Below, piece after piece: positions 12,081 to 23,309 of a stretch of DNA of 64,000 nt. Within the stretch, counting starts at the first letter, position 1. Every line of letters begins with the position of its first letter. The notes beneath the pieces are model-generated. The model ran no database searches and was not told the DNA's origin. It was given only the letters and a program-made list of their open reading frames with translations. Source of the DNA: Arthonia radiata (taxonomy: Eukaryota > Ascomycota > Arthoniomycetes > Arthoniales > Arthoniaceae); the NCBI GenBank assembly GCA_002989075.1, contig PSQN01000001.1, positions 248,001-312,000 of the forward strand. The letters are read 5' to 3'. The position numbers were made by a program, and so were the translations under genes.

Positions 12081-14304
12081 TCAGCCATTAAGGCTCGCCC
12101 TCAGTAGTCCCTCGTCATCAGTGTACAGCCGCTCATCTGACTCAACGTCACCGAGCACCTCGGCCTTCTCTGCCAGATCCACACACGCCTGTGCGATCCG
12201 TGATTCGAGTGTGGTGCATTTTTGCGAGATAAAGTGGCGACCGGTGCCCTGTGGTGTGGGCAAAGGAGCTACGCTCAACGTCCAGACCGATGGCGATAAG
12301 ATGGCAATCCATGTTATTAGGCGTTGCTGCCACGAGACAAGATGTATTTCTTGAATTGAAGAGTTGTCACACAGCTTTACCGTTAGCCAACACCTCGCTT
12401 AGCCAGGTCCTCAGGCGTCCAGCCCGTGCCACCTCGCCTGACCAGGTCCTCTAGCCTCCACGTGTCAGTCACAGCCGGGCCGTACCCAACACGGGGCATC
12501 ATGGAAATCGACTCAACCTGACTGTGAGCTGCAGGTGCGCCGTTCGTTCGCTCAGAAGCGCTGGTATCATCAGGCCTGACCGGCGCGTCTCTATGCGAGT
12601 CTCTCCAAGCATCACCAGGCCACAGCGTATTTTCGCCCTTACCAGCCTGGACGAGAGCGCGATACCGCTTCATGATGTGGTCAAACTTCCACTTGCCCGA
12701 CCCCGCGCCGTCCATCCAGCCGCCTCCGCCTCCAATGGCACCGACTGTCCACATCTCTTCCAGCTCGCGAGACATGGCGCTGTCGACGATCGGCCCCAGA
12801 GCTGGGTGCGTCGCGTCCGACGAACCGTTAAGCAGACCGTTACTGCTCGATTGGCCTCCAGATGCTGTGTCTTTCCGCGACGCCAGCTTCACGTTAGCCT
12901 CGCGCAACCGCGCTAACTCCACCCGCAGCTCCTCCACAAAATCTTGCGTTCGCTCGAGCTTTCTCTCGAGGTTGTAATTCTCCGTCTGCTGCGTGGAGCA
13001 GTAGCGCAAGAGCTCCAGTCGCCATATCTCATCTCTAGTAGGCTGCGAGAAAGCCTCCCATTGCTCGAGGGCAGCATCGACATGCGCGATGTACTTGGCA
13101 CACTGCTTGTTCGCCTCCGCGAGAATGCCGGCTTCGACTTCTCTTCTCGTGTCGGCGAATCGCAGCTCGCTTGGCGGACACAGGGATAGGTGTACTTTCA
13201 GGCGCGTGCGGATGCTCTGGATGAGTCGGGCTTTGTGAGCAGCAGATGGCGCGTCTCGGAGAGGCCAATAATGATGTGGGTCGGTAGCAGGTTCCATAGG
13301 TGTGGGCGAGAAGAGCGACTCCGGCGCCTGGAGCAAGCGCAGGCACAGCGCGGGGTAATTCAGCGCCAGTGGGTCGAAGCTGAACGTGGACGGCTGGGTG
13401 ATCCGTGTGTGTGCTCGTTGTAGCGAGTTCAATATATCGTGTAGTGCGGCTTTGGCGACTCTGTCGTCATCCGGCGTGCTCTCTTCGCTTGTGGGTTGTG
13501 CTTTTGCTTTGTCATTCGAAGCAGGCTGGTCGGGTCCGCCGTCGTTTGCCAGAGCTGGGGGCAAGCCAGAGTCCGTTGGACGAGCCTCGACCGCAGAGCC
13601 ATCGTTGAGGACGCCGGTGACTCGCCATGCCATACGCGACGATGTGCCTATTGCTGGATGTTGGAATCGCTGGGGTAGATTTGGGATTCCAACGAACTCG
13701 ATAATGCCATTTGGCTTTTTTGGATCAGGGTATACTGGCACGTTCACGTTCAGTGGGTGCCAAGGGATGTCCGCAAAATCGGCTGCGCTCATGGTCTCCG
13801 CGTATGAGCTAGTGACTGCTTCGTTGACGCCTGCAACTGTTGCAGACTGTTCGTCTTTGTCATGCCCAGTCGCTTCTCCTGCAAGCCAAGCTGTCAGCCA
13901 ATATTACAGCAGTCTGCATGTCTCGCTGCTGCTTGAATAACTCTGTTTTAATTCAACTTCTCCCTGCTGGCTCCAACACTGGAGCAGGACATGCACATGG
14001 CTGTGACCGTACCTGCTGCTCTTTCCGGACCGTCAATGGCATCGGAGCTGGCCTTCCTCTTCAATCCACTTCCGCCGCGCCTGGGCTGCCTTCTCGTGAT
14101 CCGCTGGCGCAGCGCCTTGATCTCTTCGACATTGTGTATGCCATCTGAAGGTTTCGGATTTCTTTCTCGGATATAGAGATCTAAGTGTCGGCCAAGGGAG
14201 GAAGAGGTGAACGCTTGATTACAGAAGGGACATGGCCGGTCCTTGGGCAGATTCGTGGCTGAGGCGGGCTGTGGAGAAGGGCTTCGCGATTGCGATGTTT
14301 GCAT
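12081..14304 (-). CDS. Conserved fungal protein, zinc-finger-like N-terminus
   Basis: The product family is not recognised by name. I infer three exons on the minus strand: 14304-14013, 13878-12394 and 12349-12081, giving 681 residues. Intron 1 (134 nt; donor GTACGG, acceptor TTGCAG) joins PERAAG to EATGHDKDEQ in frame. Intron 2 is only 44 nt and is less certain. It is chosen because it links EDLAKRE to a coherent tail containing SWQQRLITWIAILSPSVW and GTGRHFISQK. Without it the protein ends at 12383. The N-terminus has a CPFCNQAFTSSSLGRHLDLY motif (CxxC plus His). The middle carries PWHPLNVNVPVYPDP and a helical, Glu/Arg-rich segment with coiled-coil character (LERKLERTQDFVEELRVELA). Nuclear or chromatin roles would be a guess. 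Confidence 0.75.
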
Positions 14305-14850
14305 TGCAAGTGGGGGAAGTGGTGCGGTGAACGTATTCAGAAAGATGAGGCATGAGTATTGAAGCCTGCTGACGCCCGCAGGCGTCAACGGAATTGCTCA
14401 TATACAGAGGTAGAACATGCTCTTTTTGTTGTAAGCAACATCTTTCCGAACTTTGCCTTTCTAGATCAATCATAACTTTATGCACGCCCGGAGCTTTCTG
14501 CCTTACATCCGTCAATAACCATCCATTCCTGTGCACTGTTGTTGCTTAGGCAATTCCTAGAAATACCGTAAGCGCCTCCTGGGGTCAGAACCCCCTTTCC
14601 AGGACGGCGCTGCTTGGCCACTGCGGTCTATTTCTACCGCTTCTTCAACCGATCTACTTCTACCGCTTCCTCGACCGCGAAGCAGGGGTCAAGAAGAAGC
14701 ATGCATTTATAAAAACTGCCAGCGATCGTTTGCAGTCGAGGCTGTAGATGTATTGTCGACGCAAGATAGTCATTCAGTCCTTGGTACGACGATGATCATA
14801 GCGAGAAGGTCCGCCAACGCCGTTCGCTATGCTTAAGCTACGGGCATGTA
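14305..14850. other. Intergenic region with short repeats
   Basis: This region of about 550 bp lies upstream of the zinc-finger-like gene and downstream of sidA. It contains a copy of the 13-mer TTAGGCAATTCCT (14546-14558), a small GGGGT/ACCCC hairpin near 14580, and a two-copy 26-bp direct repeat. No gene was seen. Confidence 0.45.
14627..14678. repeat. Two-copy 26-bp tandem repeat
   Basis: Units 14627-14652 and 14653-14678 match at 22 of 26 positions, both containing TTCTACCGCTTC. The differences are mostly transitions. This is a simple local duplication with no assigned function. Confidence 0.6.
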
Positions 14851-16712
14851 TCACATATGGCCGTTCACGAGGCCATCAACATGCCCGCCATTGAGATGTG
14901 TACCATTTTTCATCATGCCCGACTTCTGCACAACCTTTCTCTCGCTCTCATCTGATCCCACATTTGGCGGTTTTGTCTGCTCATGGATACCATTGAGATG
15001 CGTGCCATCAAGCTTCGAAGCGAGCATATCTTGACCGAAGATGGATTCGACGACCTCACCGGACCTTGTGGCCAACACACTCAATAGCGTATCACTCAGG
15101 CCATGTGTGTCCTCACAGCAGCCTTGAAGCCACACACCAGCACTTGGGGCAACCGCGCCCTCTTTGAACTTGACGCGATAGTCGCGAGCTACATGCCAGC
15201 CTGTCGTAGCTCCGTTCGAGCTGGTCTTCGGCTTCAGAGCTTCGGCGTTGGTCAAAAGCTGATCATGTAGGTTTCGTTCGTAGCCAGTAGCAACTATCAC
15301 GGCGTCGACTTCCAGTACCTCATCTCGTGCAGTCCCGCTTCCATTGTGAATGGGACTGTTGTCGCGAACGTGTAGATGCAATGGTGCGTTTTTACCGCTT
15401 GCAGGATTGATACTCTTCACGTCGCGGAAGTTAAGAATCTGATGCGGCCAGTCTTCCTCGTTGTCGTACTCCAGCCGCTGCTCATACAGCTTATGATATA
15501 GTTGCTCGAGCAACGTAAGGCGCACAACACTGTAATTCGTCTCCTTTGCATCTCGAATGTCCTGCGCGCGGACGTCTGGCGCGGCGTTATAGATGCCATC
15601 CGTCCTTGCGGGGTCGAAAATCTCATTGACGAACGGCGAGTCGTCTGATGGCTTGAGTGCGGCATTGCGGATGATGAGACGGGTCTGCGAATTGGGAAAA
15701 CGTGACTGCATGTCGTTGAACGTTTCAGCGGAAGACTGGCCGCCGCCGAGAACTGCAAACCGATATTGCTGCTGCGGATCTCTGAAGAGGTCAGGGATCC
15801 TCTGCATGTATACTGAAGAGTGGATCACGCGGGAGTGATCCTGTGGCAAGTTTGATGGGATCTTGGGCTTGCCTCCGCTGGCGACAATGACATGACGAGC
15901 ACGACGAACGGTTGTCTGTCCCGTCTGGGTATTCCTCGTCTTGACGGTGAAGATCTCAACTGGACTTGAGGTACGGTTTGCGCGGTCAGGCACGATCTCG
16001 AGGGCTTCCTGATCATACGACACGACATCATCAAAGGCCTCGGCGCACCAACGCATGTAATCCTCGTACTCCTTGCGTGCTGGCAGAAACGTGCCCAGAT
16101 TGCTAAACGGCAACAGGCGGCCCTTTGAGTGAAGATAGTTCAAGAAGGTGAAACGACTCCGTGGGTTGCGGATCGTAGCTAGGTCTTTGATCCATGAGAT
16201 CTACAGAGTCGAAGTCAGCAATCCCTGTCGAATCCAAATGACGGGCGACTTACCTGCATAGTCGCGCCAGGTATCTGCATTCCTGCATGCCAAGCGAAGT
16301 GATCCTGGCGCTCAAGAAAACAAACGCGTGGGGCATGAGGAAGCTGGCTGAATTCTAAAGAATCGTTGAGGGCAATAGCAATGGCGAGAGCTGCTGGCCC
16401 AAAGCCGATGCTGATGATGTCGTGTACTTCATCGCTGGCCGTGCAATGTAAGAGTGATGGTGAATTGGCTACGGGGTGTTGGCAAGGTATGTTAATGGGT
16501 TTGCCCTCTGGCCACGCCTCTTGTTGATCCGCGTAGCGGGAACTCAACGGTACAAAGTCGTGTTCATAGTCACCAAGGGGCCAGTACGTACCTCGCTTGC
16601 CAGGCGATGGTCTGCTACCATCTGGACCGTTGACCGCGTGCTCGGGCACAACCGATCGTGCCATGTCTTGTTTCGTTTCTTGGAATGGCGGAGACTCAGC
16701 ATGAGGAGCCAT
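14851..16712 (-). CDS. sidA: L-ornithine N5-monooxygenase (siderophore biosynthesis)
   Basis: This is a flavin-dependent N-hydroxylating monooxygenase that converts L-ornithine to N5-hydroxyornithine using FAD, NADPH and O2. It is the committed first step of hydroxamate siderophore synthesis in the cytosol. Exons are 16712-16254 and 16200-14851 (602 residues). The 53-nt intron has GTAAGT and CTGTAG ends and joins GATMQ to ISWIKDLATIRNP. Visible features are the FAD-binding IISIGFGPAALAIAIAL near residue 105, FLERQDHFAWHAGMQIPGA, the NADPH-binding FAVLGGGQSSAETF, and the late ATGYERN motif. The ATG at 16712 is the first in frame. The C-terminus has an extra low-complexity tail with two THLNG repeats. 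It sits two genes from the NRPS, fitting a siderophore locus. Iron/GATA-factor repression is expected from the family, but only weak GATA sites are seen upstream. Confidence 0.96.
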
Positions 16713-17929
16713 GAGGAGAATAAGAGCAAACAAGGTGCTAACAAACTCTTGGCTCTCACCAAACTAGGCAGTCGTACGACGATACGTGTCAGGAGGTACG
16801 ATATTGCTGCCCACACGTGTCAAGGGTGTGACAAGCTGGAAATGGGGCTCAGATCCCGAGATGTATTGTTGCGTATTCACCTGCTGCTGCTAGCACAAGT
16901 GATAATGCAGGTACCGCGGGCGGGAGTCACTAGATCCATATTACTCATTAACGGCACCTCTGGCGACTCTTATGCATGCTATCCGGCAACCGAAGAGCAG
17001 TATGTCATGCGCACTGGGCGGTAAGATGAGATTGCTCGTTAGTTTGGAGCCGGCTATGACATCAGCATCGCGGTAATCCTCCAGTCGACTAGATATACCG
17101 TGAAAGAGTCGCCTAGGTTCCGAGAATAGAGCGTGTGCGGGCGGCAACGACGGACCGCATCACCAAACAGCCGTATGAATGTATGTATTGGAGATCTGCT
17201 GGGAGACCTGACGCTAGACCAAGTTGCATGAGATGGCGCCTGGCGCTGCTGTAGCTTTGCTGGGAAGTATCTTCAAGTGTCCGTGACGGCAGCCCACAAC
17301 GCGGAGGCACTCACAAATCGGTGATGCCCACATTTGCCGATCAGACGAGCAGCATCGACCTTCCCCTTTTTGCCGGTGCCGAGCCGCCAGCGGAGAGATT
17401 AAGGTTATCAATTCCATCGGGCTGCCTCTCGGATCGATGAAAAAGATATGAGATGGGGCTTGCTCGACCGGTCACGAGTCACGCGCTTGTCGCATCTGTG
17501 CATCCACCGCACCCACCGCATCAGCTCATCGTTGTGCTTTCATGTTGCTTTCGCTAAGTCTGCGCCAACGTCGGAGCTTTCCAGGCTTGCATCAGGGCCA
17601 TGGATCTTTTGCGGCGCTTTGCGAGGCATTCCCCGCTCGCTTAGCACTTTGGCTTCTGGAAGCCAGCGATTCTCAACAATAAATTTTGATCCCAACATTC
17701 TGCTACACCGCGCATTGCATGCCGATGCTGGCGGGCAAATTCTCAATAGCCTCCCAGCCCATCAGCCAAGACACCAGTGTCGACGCCCATGTCAATGCTA
17801 CTCAGACTGCTCAGACTGCTCGGCCCACGCCACACACCGTAAGCCCAGATCAAGGCCATGTCACATCAATCTCGTAAAGTTATTCCCAAGGTGCAACCGC
17901 TCCGCTGTGTTCTCTGTGGTACCCACCCT
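16713..17929. promoter_or_regulatory. sidA 5' region / ABC gene 3' region
   Basis: This 1.2-kb region lies between the sidA start codon and the end of the ABC transporter, both on the minus strand. It should hold the sidA promoter. TGATAA cores occur at 16900-16905 (+) and 17405-17410 (-). They match the GATA-type core bound by iron repressors such as SreA/Sre1, but the full extended ATCWGATAA consensus was not found. Open frames here (for example 17448-17933 on the plus strand) have no recognisable content. Confidence 0.4.
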
Positions 17930-20900
17930 TTAGCTCGCTAGAGTCTGAGCTTGCACCATCGATGCGTAAATCTTCCCCTGTGCAATGAGCTCCTCGTGAC
18001 GCCCTTGCTCGGCTATCTGTCCTTTGTCAAAGACGAAAATCTTGTCAGCATGCTGCACGGTTGACAAGCGATGGGCCACGATGATCGTCGTTCGGTTCGC
18101 TGCAGCTGCCATTGTTGCCTTGTGGATTTGCTTCTCGCTCTGAGAGTCAAGCGAGGCCGTGGCTTCATCTAGGAGAAGGATGTCCGGGTTTCGAATCAAG
18201 GCCCTTGCGACGGCTACTCGTTGCTTTTGTCCACCACTGAGCTTCGAGCCATTGAAGCCGCATTCGGTCATGTACCCCTCGGGTAGTCCCATGATGAATT
18301 CGTGAATGCCACACTGCTCGCAGACATCTTCAATCTCATCCTGGGTAACCGTCTGTCCCTCTTTTGCGCCCACGCGGATGTTGAATGCGATCGACCCCGA
18401 GAAGAGGTCAGGCTCTTGCGAGACTAGGCTGATCTTATTGCGATAGTCTGATGCACGCTGATCACGGACGTCAGCACCGTCAACAATCACGGAGCCGCTA
18501 TCCACATCGTAGAATCGCTCAAGTAGCGATATCAGTGAGGACTTCCCAGCTCCAGACGGTCCCACGATGCCAACTAGCTGACCAGGCTTGATGTCCAGAC
18601 TGACGTTCCGGAGAACTGGCTCTTCAGGTCGAGAAGGATATGAGAGAACGACGTTCGTCAGTTCCACTCGGCCCGTGGCATCCAATCTGGTTCTTTGATC
18701 GTCTTCCAAAGCCAGTTTGTGGTAGCGATCGATGCTGCCGTTAGCAAGCCGATTCGTATCCAGGCGCCCGAAAAGACCACCGCGAGGTCCGCTGCGTAGC
18801 TCTTTTAAGATCGACGGTTGCTCGTCGTGCAACTTGAATACGCTGCTGGCTGCTGATCGAGCCCTCGTCACCTCAGGGGCCAGGCTGAACATCTGACCGG
18901 AGGCCTGTGCCGAGAACAGAAGAGCTGGTAGGACAGTGAAGAAGTCTCGTTGAGTGTAGAGACCGCTGCGGACTTGTCTTGCGCCCCACCAATACGCCAG
19001 TGCGTAGACGAAGTAGGTGATGGCCAGTGAAAATGCCAACGTGAAGTTGCCGGCGATGTTGAACTTGAAGCTTTCACGGTATGGTTTATGCACGGCAGCT
19101 TGATACAATTCCAGGACAGCTTGTTCGCGGCCCAGAGAGGCAACAGTCCGAATATTCTGGCATGCCTCTGAGGCTTGGGCCGCAGCCGCATTGTAAGCTG
19201 TTTCGTGTCTCTCTTCGGACTTTGCAAGCACTCTTAAACGTAGAAAGCCCGCAAGGACCATGACTGGCACTGCGGCGAGTAGCACGACCGCAATCTTCCA
19301 AGCGACAATGTGGGCAAGGATGATGCCGCCAACTATGCTTGTCGTTACAGAAAACACGGTTCCAATAATTACTCCCGACAGCCCCGACAGATGGCCAGCA
19401 TCCATATTTATCGAAGCCATCAGTTCATGGGGTGAGTGGCCTGGTGTGGAAAACCACGCCACGTCTTGCTTCAAGACAGTACGTAGGGAGAGGTCCCGTA
19501 CTCGGAGTATTAAAGCCTCTGAGACTATGCCAAACATCGAGCCGCTCGTAGAATGTGCAAACAAAGCTACGACACTGACGACGAAAAACATGAGACAGAA
19601 AAAGTCAACTTGCGATCTCACACCAGCTGGGCTGCTCGTTTCAGTGTTGATAATGTCCACGAGATGGCCGAAGATAATTGCCTCGCCTATGACGAGCGCA
19701 CCAGAGGTGGTAGATGCGCAAAGGCCGACAAAGATCAAAGGTTGCTCGGGTTTGCTCAGTGCGAAACAACGTCTGAGGATTGTCCTCAAAGGCAACATCG
19801 TCTTCGGGCTGGTGCCTACGGTCGTTTCGGAATCGCTTTCTGTGCGCTTTTCAAATCCAACAGACGAGTCACTAGAATCTGACACACGACTAACTTGTGA
19901 ATGCGATTCACTGATATTGTCTGTGTCGCGCATCCCTTGAGCTTTGACAAGCTCTTTGTAGGGTCCATCGTGGTTCAGAAGGTGCTCATGTGTGCCCTGA
20001 TCGAGCACTTCGCCGTGACCCATCACAATGATGTCGTCGGAGTCCCTAATGGTTGCCAACCGATGCGCGATCATGATGACTGTACAACCAGAGGATGATA
20101 CCTTCTTCAAGGAATCCAGTATCAGTGCTTCGCTAGTAGTGTCAAGGGCGCTGGTAGGCTCGTCCAGGATCATAAGTTTCGGTCGACGGACAATGGCTCG
20201 AGCCAAACAGATGCGCTGTCGTTGACCTCCCGAGAGTGACGTCCCGCCGGACATGCCAACTTTGGTGTGTATCCCCTGGGGTAGCGTAGAGATGAATTCG
20301 GCGTTGGCTTCCAGAGCTGCCTCTTTGCACCGGTCGTAGATGTCTTGTTCAGTCATTTTCGTCGCATCTGTAATGCCATGTCGAATGTTATCGAGAATCG
20401 TGCCGGAGAAGAGTACAGGATCTTGATCCACTAGTGAGATGTGTGCTCGCAAGCTGGCCAGATGAAACTCTGTAAGCCCTGTATCACCTAAGCGGATTTG
20501 GCCCGAAAAGGGATCGTAGAATCTCAGCAGTAGCCCCACGATTGTTGATTTTCCTGAGCCTGATAAGCCGACAATGCCAGTCGTAGTATGCGCTTTGATG
20601 CGAAGGTTGATGTTGTTGACGACACGAGTCGTGACACGCGCTGGATACCGAAAGGAAACGTCGTTCAGTACGATGTCGCTGTCGAAAGTCGCCTCATCAC
20701 ATCTGATGCCGTCTTTGGAATACACATTGATGCTTGGATCGGCGTGGTCCAGAATCTCAAGAACCTTTGAGCCCGCGGATGCCGCTTGAGCAAACGTCTG
20801 AATGAAAGGCCCGAATTGTCCTACTACAAACGAAGCGTCTAGAATAAGAAACACAACAGCGTAGATAGTGCCAGCTCCGTCAGTTGTCAGGTGACTGCCG

Positions 20901-21958
20901 TAGTAAAAGGCCAGCGCGTTTGCAGCGTAGCATGTGAAGTATACAAGCCCAAGCATAACGGCGCCAGCAACGCTCTTTGTCATCCCCTTGCGCATGGCCT
21001 GGAAGAGGATGTGGTAGTGGTCGTCAGATAATAAGCGAATCGCACCGAAAGCCTGCACGACCTGGACGGACCCAATAGCGCCTTCGGCGACATTGGCAGC
21101 TTTTTCAAAGAGGCGAGTCGCTCTCCTAGACGTTTTTGACACGACGGTCGTGCCAGTAACGACGACAATGATCATTGTGGGGATGACGGCGACGAACAGA
21201 ACCCCAGTAAGTCTAGGGTTGAGGATGAAACCCACGACAAAGGCTGCGGCAAAATAGCTGATTGACTGCAAGAAGAGGCCGACCTTCTCCGACGTGCCCA
21301 TCTGAATGGTTTGGGTACTTGCGGTCAGTACACCCGTAATGTCAAGGTTTTCGACATCGTAGAAAGTCATGTCCATGCCGACAGCCTTGCGGACCAAATC
21401 CTCGCGAAAGCGCCGTGAAATTCGTTCACCGACGATGCCCCAGCTCACTGACCATCCCCACGTAACGATGAAGTATGCCACAGCCACACCGAGTAGCTGT
21501 GTAATGCTAGTCTGCAGCTCATCCTCGGGCGGTGGAAAGGAGTCAATGATGGAACTGAAGATGACCCCAATGATGGGCAGAGGTATTCCGGCTGCGATAG
21601 AACAGACGATCCCAGTTGCCAAGATAGTGCGTGACCGCCAATCATTGATAGGGCGATATAAAGACCAGTAGGAGGTTCTGAAAGGGTTGACTCCGAACAG
21701 CTGTCTCAGGTATTTTCGGGGGAGACTTGACAGGTCGTTATCTTCGTTGGCTGCGACAGTACCTGCCGCCAACGAGGAAGGAGCGCCATGCACTGAGCTT
21801 CGTGGTCGATGAGATGGTTCTGGAGCATGGTGGGGCTCTCGCTCGTCCGCATCTATCGACTCGGTGTCATCGAATATGGTATCTTGAGGATTCTCCAAGG
21901 GATGCTCTCGCGTGAGGTCCTGGACCACGCTGGACCTCGGTATTGCGGGAATGTCCAT
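17930..21958 (-). CDS. ABCB-type full ABC transporter in siderophore locus
   Basis: This is a full-size ATP-binding cassette exporter of 1342 residues, encoded without an intron, with layout TMD1-NBD1-TMD2-NBD2. NBD1 has Walker A GLSGSGKST (about residue 466), signature LSGGQRQRICLARAI (about 577), Walker B LMILDEPTSALD and H-loop IAHRLATI. NBD2 has Walker A GPSGAGKSS (about 1134), signature LSGGQKQRVAVARAL (about 1241), Walker B ILLLDEATASLD and H-loop VAHRLSTV. Both ATP sites therefore look catalytically complete. A hydrophilic N-terminal tail of about 100 residues precedes the first membrane domain. The family moves peptides, lipids or drugs across the plasma or vacuolar membrane. Its position between sidA and the NRPS, divergent from the latter, suggests transport of ferricrocin-type siderophore or a breakdown product. 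That is inference. A general multidrug pump is the alternative. Confidence 0.93.
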   Translation of the reverse strand: MDIPAIPRSSVVQDLTREHPLENPQDTIFDDTESIDADEREPHHAPEPSHRPRSSVHGAPSSLAAGTVAANEDNDLSSLPRKYLRQLFGVNPFRTSYWSLYRPINDWRSRTILATGIVCSIAAGIPLPIIGVIFSSIIDSFPPPEDELQTSITQLLGVAVAYFIVTWGWSVSWGIVGERISRRFREDLVRKAVGMDMTFYDVENLDITGVLTASTQTIQMGTSEKVGLFLQSISYFAAAFVVGFILNPRLTGVLFVAVIPTMIIVVVTGTTVVSKTSRRATRLFEKAANVAEGAIGSVQVVQAFGAIRLLSDDHYHILFQAMRKGMTKSVAGAVMLGLVYFTCYAANALAFYYGSHLTTDGAGTIYAVVFLILDASFVVGQFGPFIQTFAQAASAGSKVLEILDHADPSINVYSKDGIRCDEATFDSDIVLNDVSFRYPARVTTRVVNNINLRIKAHTTTGIVGLSGSGKSTIVGLLLRFYDPFSGQIRLGDTGLTEFHLASLRAHISLVDQDPVLFSGTILDNIRHGITDATKMTEQDIYDRCKEAALEANAEFISTLPQGIHTKVGMSGGTSLSGGQRQRICLARAIVRRPKLMILDEPTSALDTTSEALILDSLKKVSSSGCTVIMIAHRLATIRDSDDIIVMGHGEVLDQGTHEHLLNHDGPYKELVKAQGMRDTDNISESHSQVSRVSDSSDSSVGFEKRTESDSETTVGTSPKTMLPLRTILRRCFALSKPEQPLIFVGLCASTTSGALVIGEAIIFGHLVDIINTETSSPAGVRSQVDFFCLMFFVVSVVALFAHSTSGSMFGIVSEALILRVRDLSLRTVLKQDVAWFSTPGHSPHELMASINMDAGHLSGLSGVIIGTVFSVTTSIVGGIILAHIVAWKIAVVLLAAVPVMVLAGFLRLRVLAKSEERHETAYNAAAAQASEACQNIRTVASLGREQAVLELYQAAVHKPYRESFKFNIAGNFTLAFSLAITYFVYALAYWWGARQVRSGLYTQRDFFTVLPALLFSAQASGQMFSLAPEVTRARSAASSVFKLHDEQPSILKELRSGPRGGLFGRLDTNRLANGSIDRYHKLALEDDQRTRLDATGRVELTNVVLSYPSRPEEPVLRNVSLDIKPGQLVGIVGPSGAGKSSLISLLERFYDVDSGSVIVDGADVRDQRASDYRNKISLVSQEPDLFSGSIAFNIRVGAKEGQTVTQDEIEDVCEQCGIHEFIMGLPEGYMTECGFNGSKLSGGQKQRVAVARALIRNPDILLLDEATASLDSQSEKQIHKATMAAAANRTTIIVAHRLSTVQHADKIFVFDKGQIAEQGRHEELIAQGKIYASMVQAQTLAS

Positions 21959-23309
21959 TGTTGAATGGCTTCTTCATGCTGACCGGGGCATAGAGTGAAT
22001 CATTGATTGTTGAGACATCCGTGGCTTTCAATAAATATATGTGGATTGTCCCTCTTCAAGATTATTAGGTCAGCGAGTCAGTATGCAATCTCAGGGCTAT
22101 CGAGGTATGATGGCTCAGCATAAGTGCTTAACGGTCAATGATTGAGTTGAGTGGCGAGTTACGGAAGCAGTGGCGATACTGACCAAAGACGAGAAGGTAT
22201 GAGCGGAAGGGAAAAGAGGCCGCGACCTGACTGACGGCGGATTGAATAAAGGGAATGAGGCTGAAGGTATAGACCGTATAGGAAATACTTAGGCTGAAAG
22301 AAGCCTTGAGCTGTTGGAAATGGAAGGCGTGCTGCAGCTGACGGGCCCTGCAAAGCAGGAACCCCATCGTGGGAGAGCGGCTTAACGGTACAAGAGGAGG
22401 GACCGTTGTGTGGGTACCGCTAGAGGAAAACAGCGTTGCCATGAGGGTGGGAACCGAGGAAAAGCTTTTCAGGAAGAGACGAGTGGATATCACAGGCTGG
22501 ATGAGCGATTTGTAGCTTAGGCCGGGAGCGAGTGCGCAGGATTACGTGTCGAAGAGAGGGAGGAGGAGGAACACATGAATTGTGCTCAGCCAGATCTTTC
22601 GCGTAGAGGGTCTGTGCTCGGCAGATAGTGCGGCAGCCCAAAGCTAATCATCTCTCAGATTCTGACCAGCGCCATTTCTGGACTCGACAAACCACGGAGT
22701 ACCTGCAAATAAATCCTTCGTGGTATGTTTCATTCGCGGACGGTATTTCATGCAAGTGCTCAATGCAGATGTTTCTCGAGGGCGCGCTGCAAAGCATGGC
22801 AACACGTGACCGTGACGTGCTTGCGAGTGCTGGTGATCCGTGCACTTTGTTGTTGCTAATGGAAATCTCCCTCAATCCGAAGATGTCATCACCCGACATC
22901 AGTCTCCATCGGACATCCTCTGCTCTCGCCACGACGCGCCAACCCAACTCCTGCTAGCAGCTTTGACAAACGGCCACCAGACGAGCTCCACCAACTAGCC
23001 CCAGACTTCTACCGTTTTTGCCGCTTCCGTGCCTGCTCTCTCCATCATGTCCGCCGCTTCTTCACGACTTCGACGCGTCCAATTTCGCGTCCATACCTAC
23101 CATCACCATCGCCTACGAGCGACTTCATTATATCCCCTCTGCAAGCTCGATAGTCCGCCTGCACATCTGCTTAACTTATCTCTTTCCTCCTCAATGAACA
23201 AAAGTTTGACGCAACAGACGAAAAGTTGTTCTCCTTGAACCCCCATGTACTTGTGAATCCAGAGTGACTCTCGTCTGTCAGAAGGATCCGCTAACATACC
23301 AGAGTCACA
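21959..23309. promoter_or_regulatory. Bidirectional promoter, ABC transporter / NRPS
   Basis: A 1351-bp region separates the divergent start codons of the ABC transporter (21958) and the NRPS (23310). One AGATAAG element (minus strand, 23175-23181) lies about 130 bp upstream of the NRPS start and fits the HGATAR core of fungal GATA factors. A partial GATATC is near 22487. Both genes could be co-regulated from here. No coding frame is convincing. The small frames at 22128-22957 are not supported. Confidence 0.5.

Noticed and set aside
17448-17933. Possible small gene between sidA and the ABC gene
   Set aside because: Composition is Arg/Ser/His/Cys-rich with no domain, and it runs into the 3' end of the transporter. 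It is better explained as promoter sequence.
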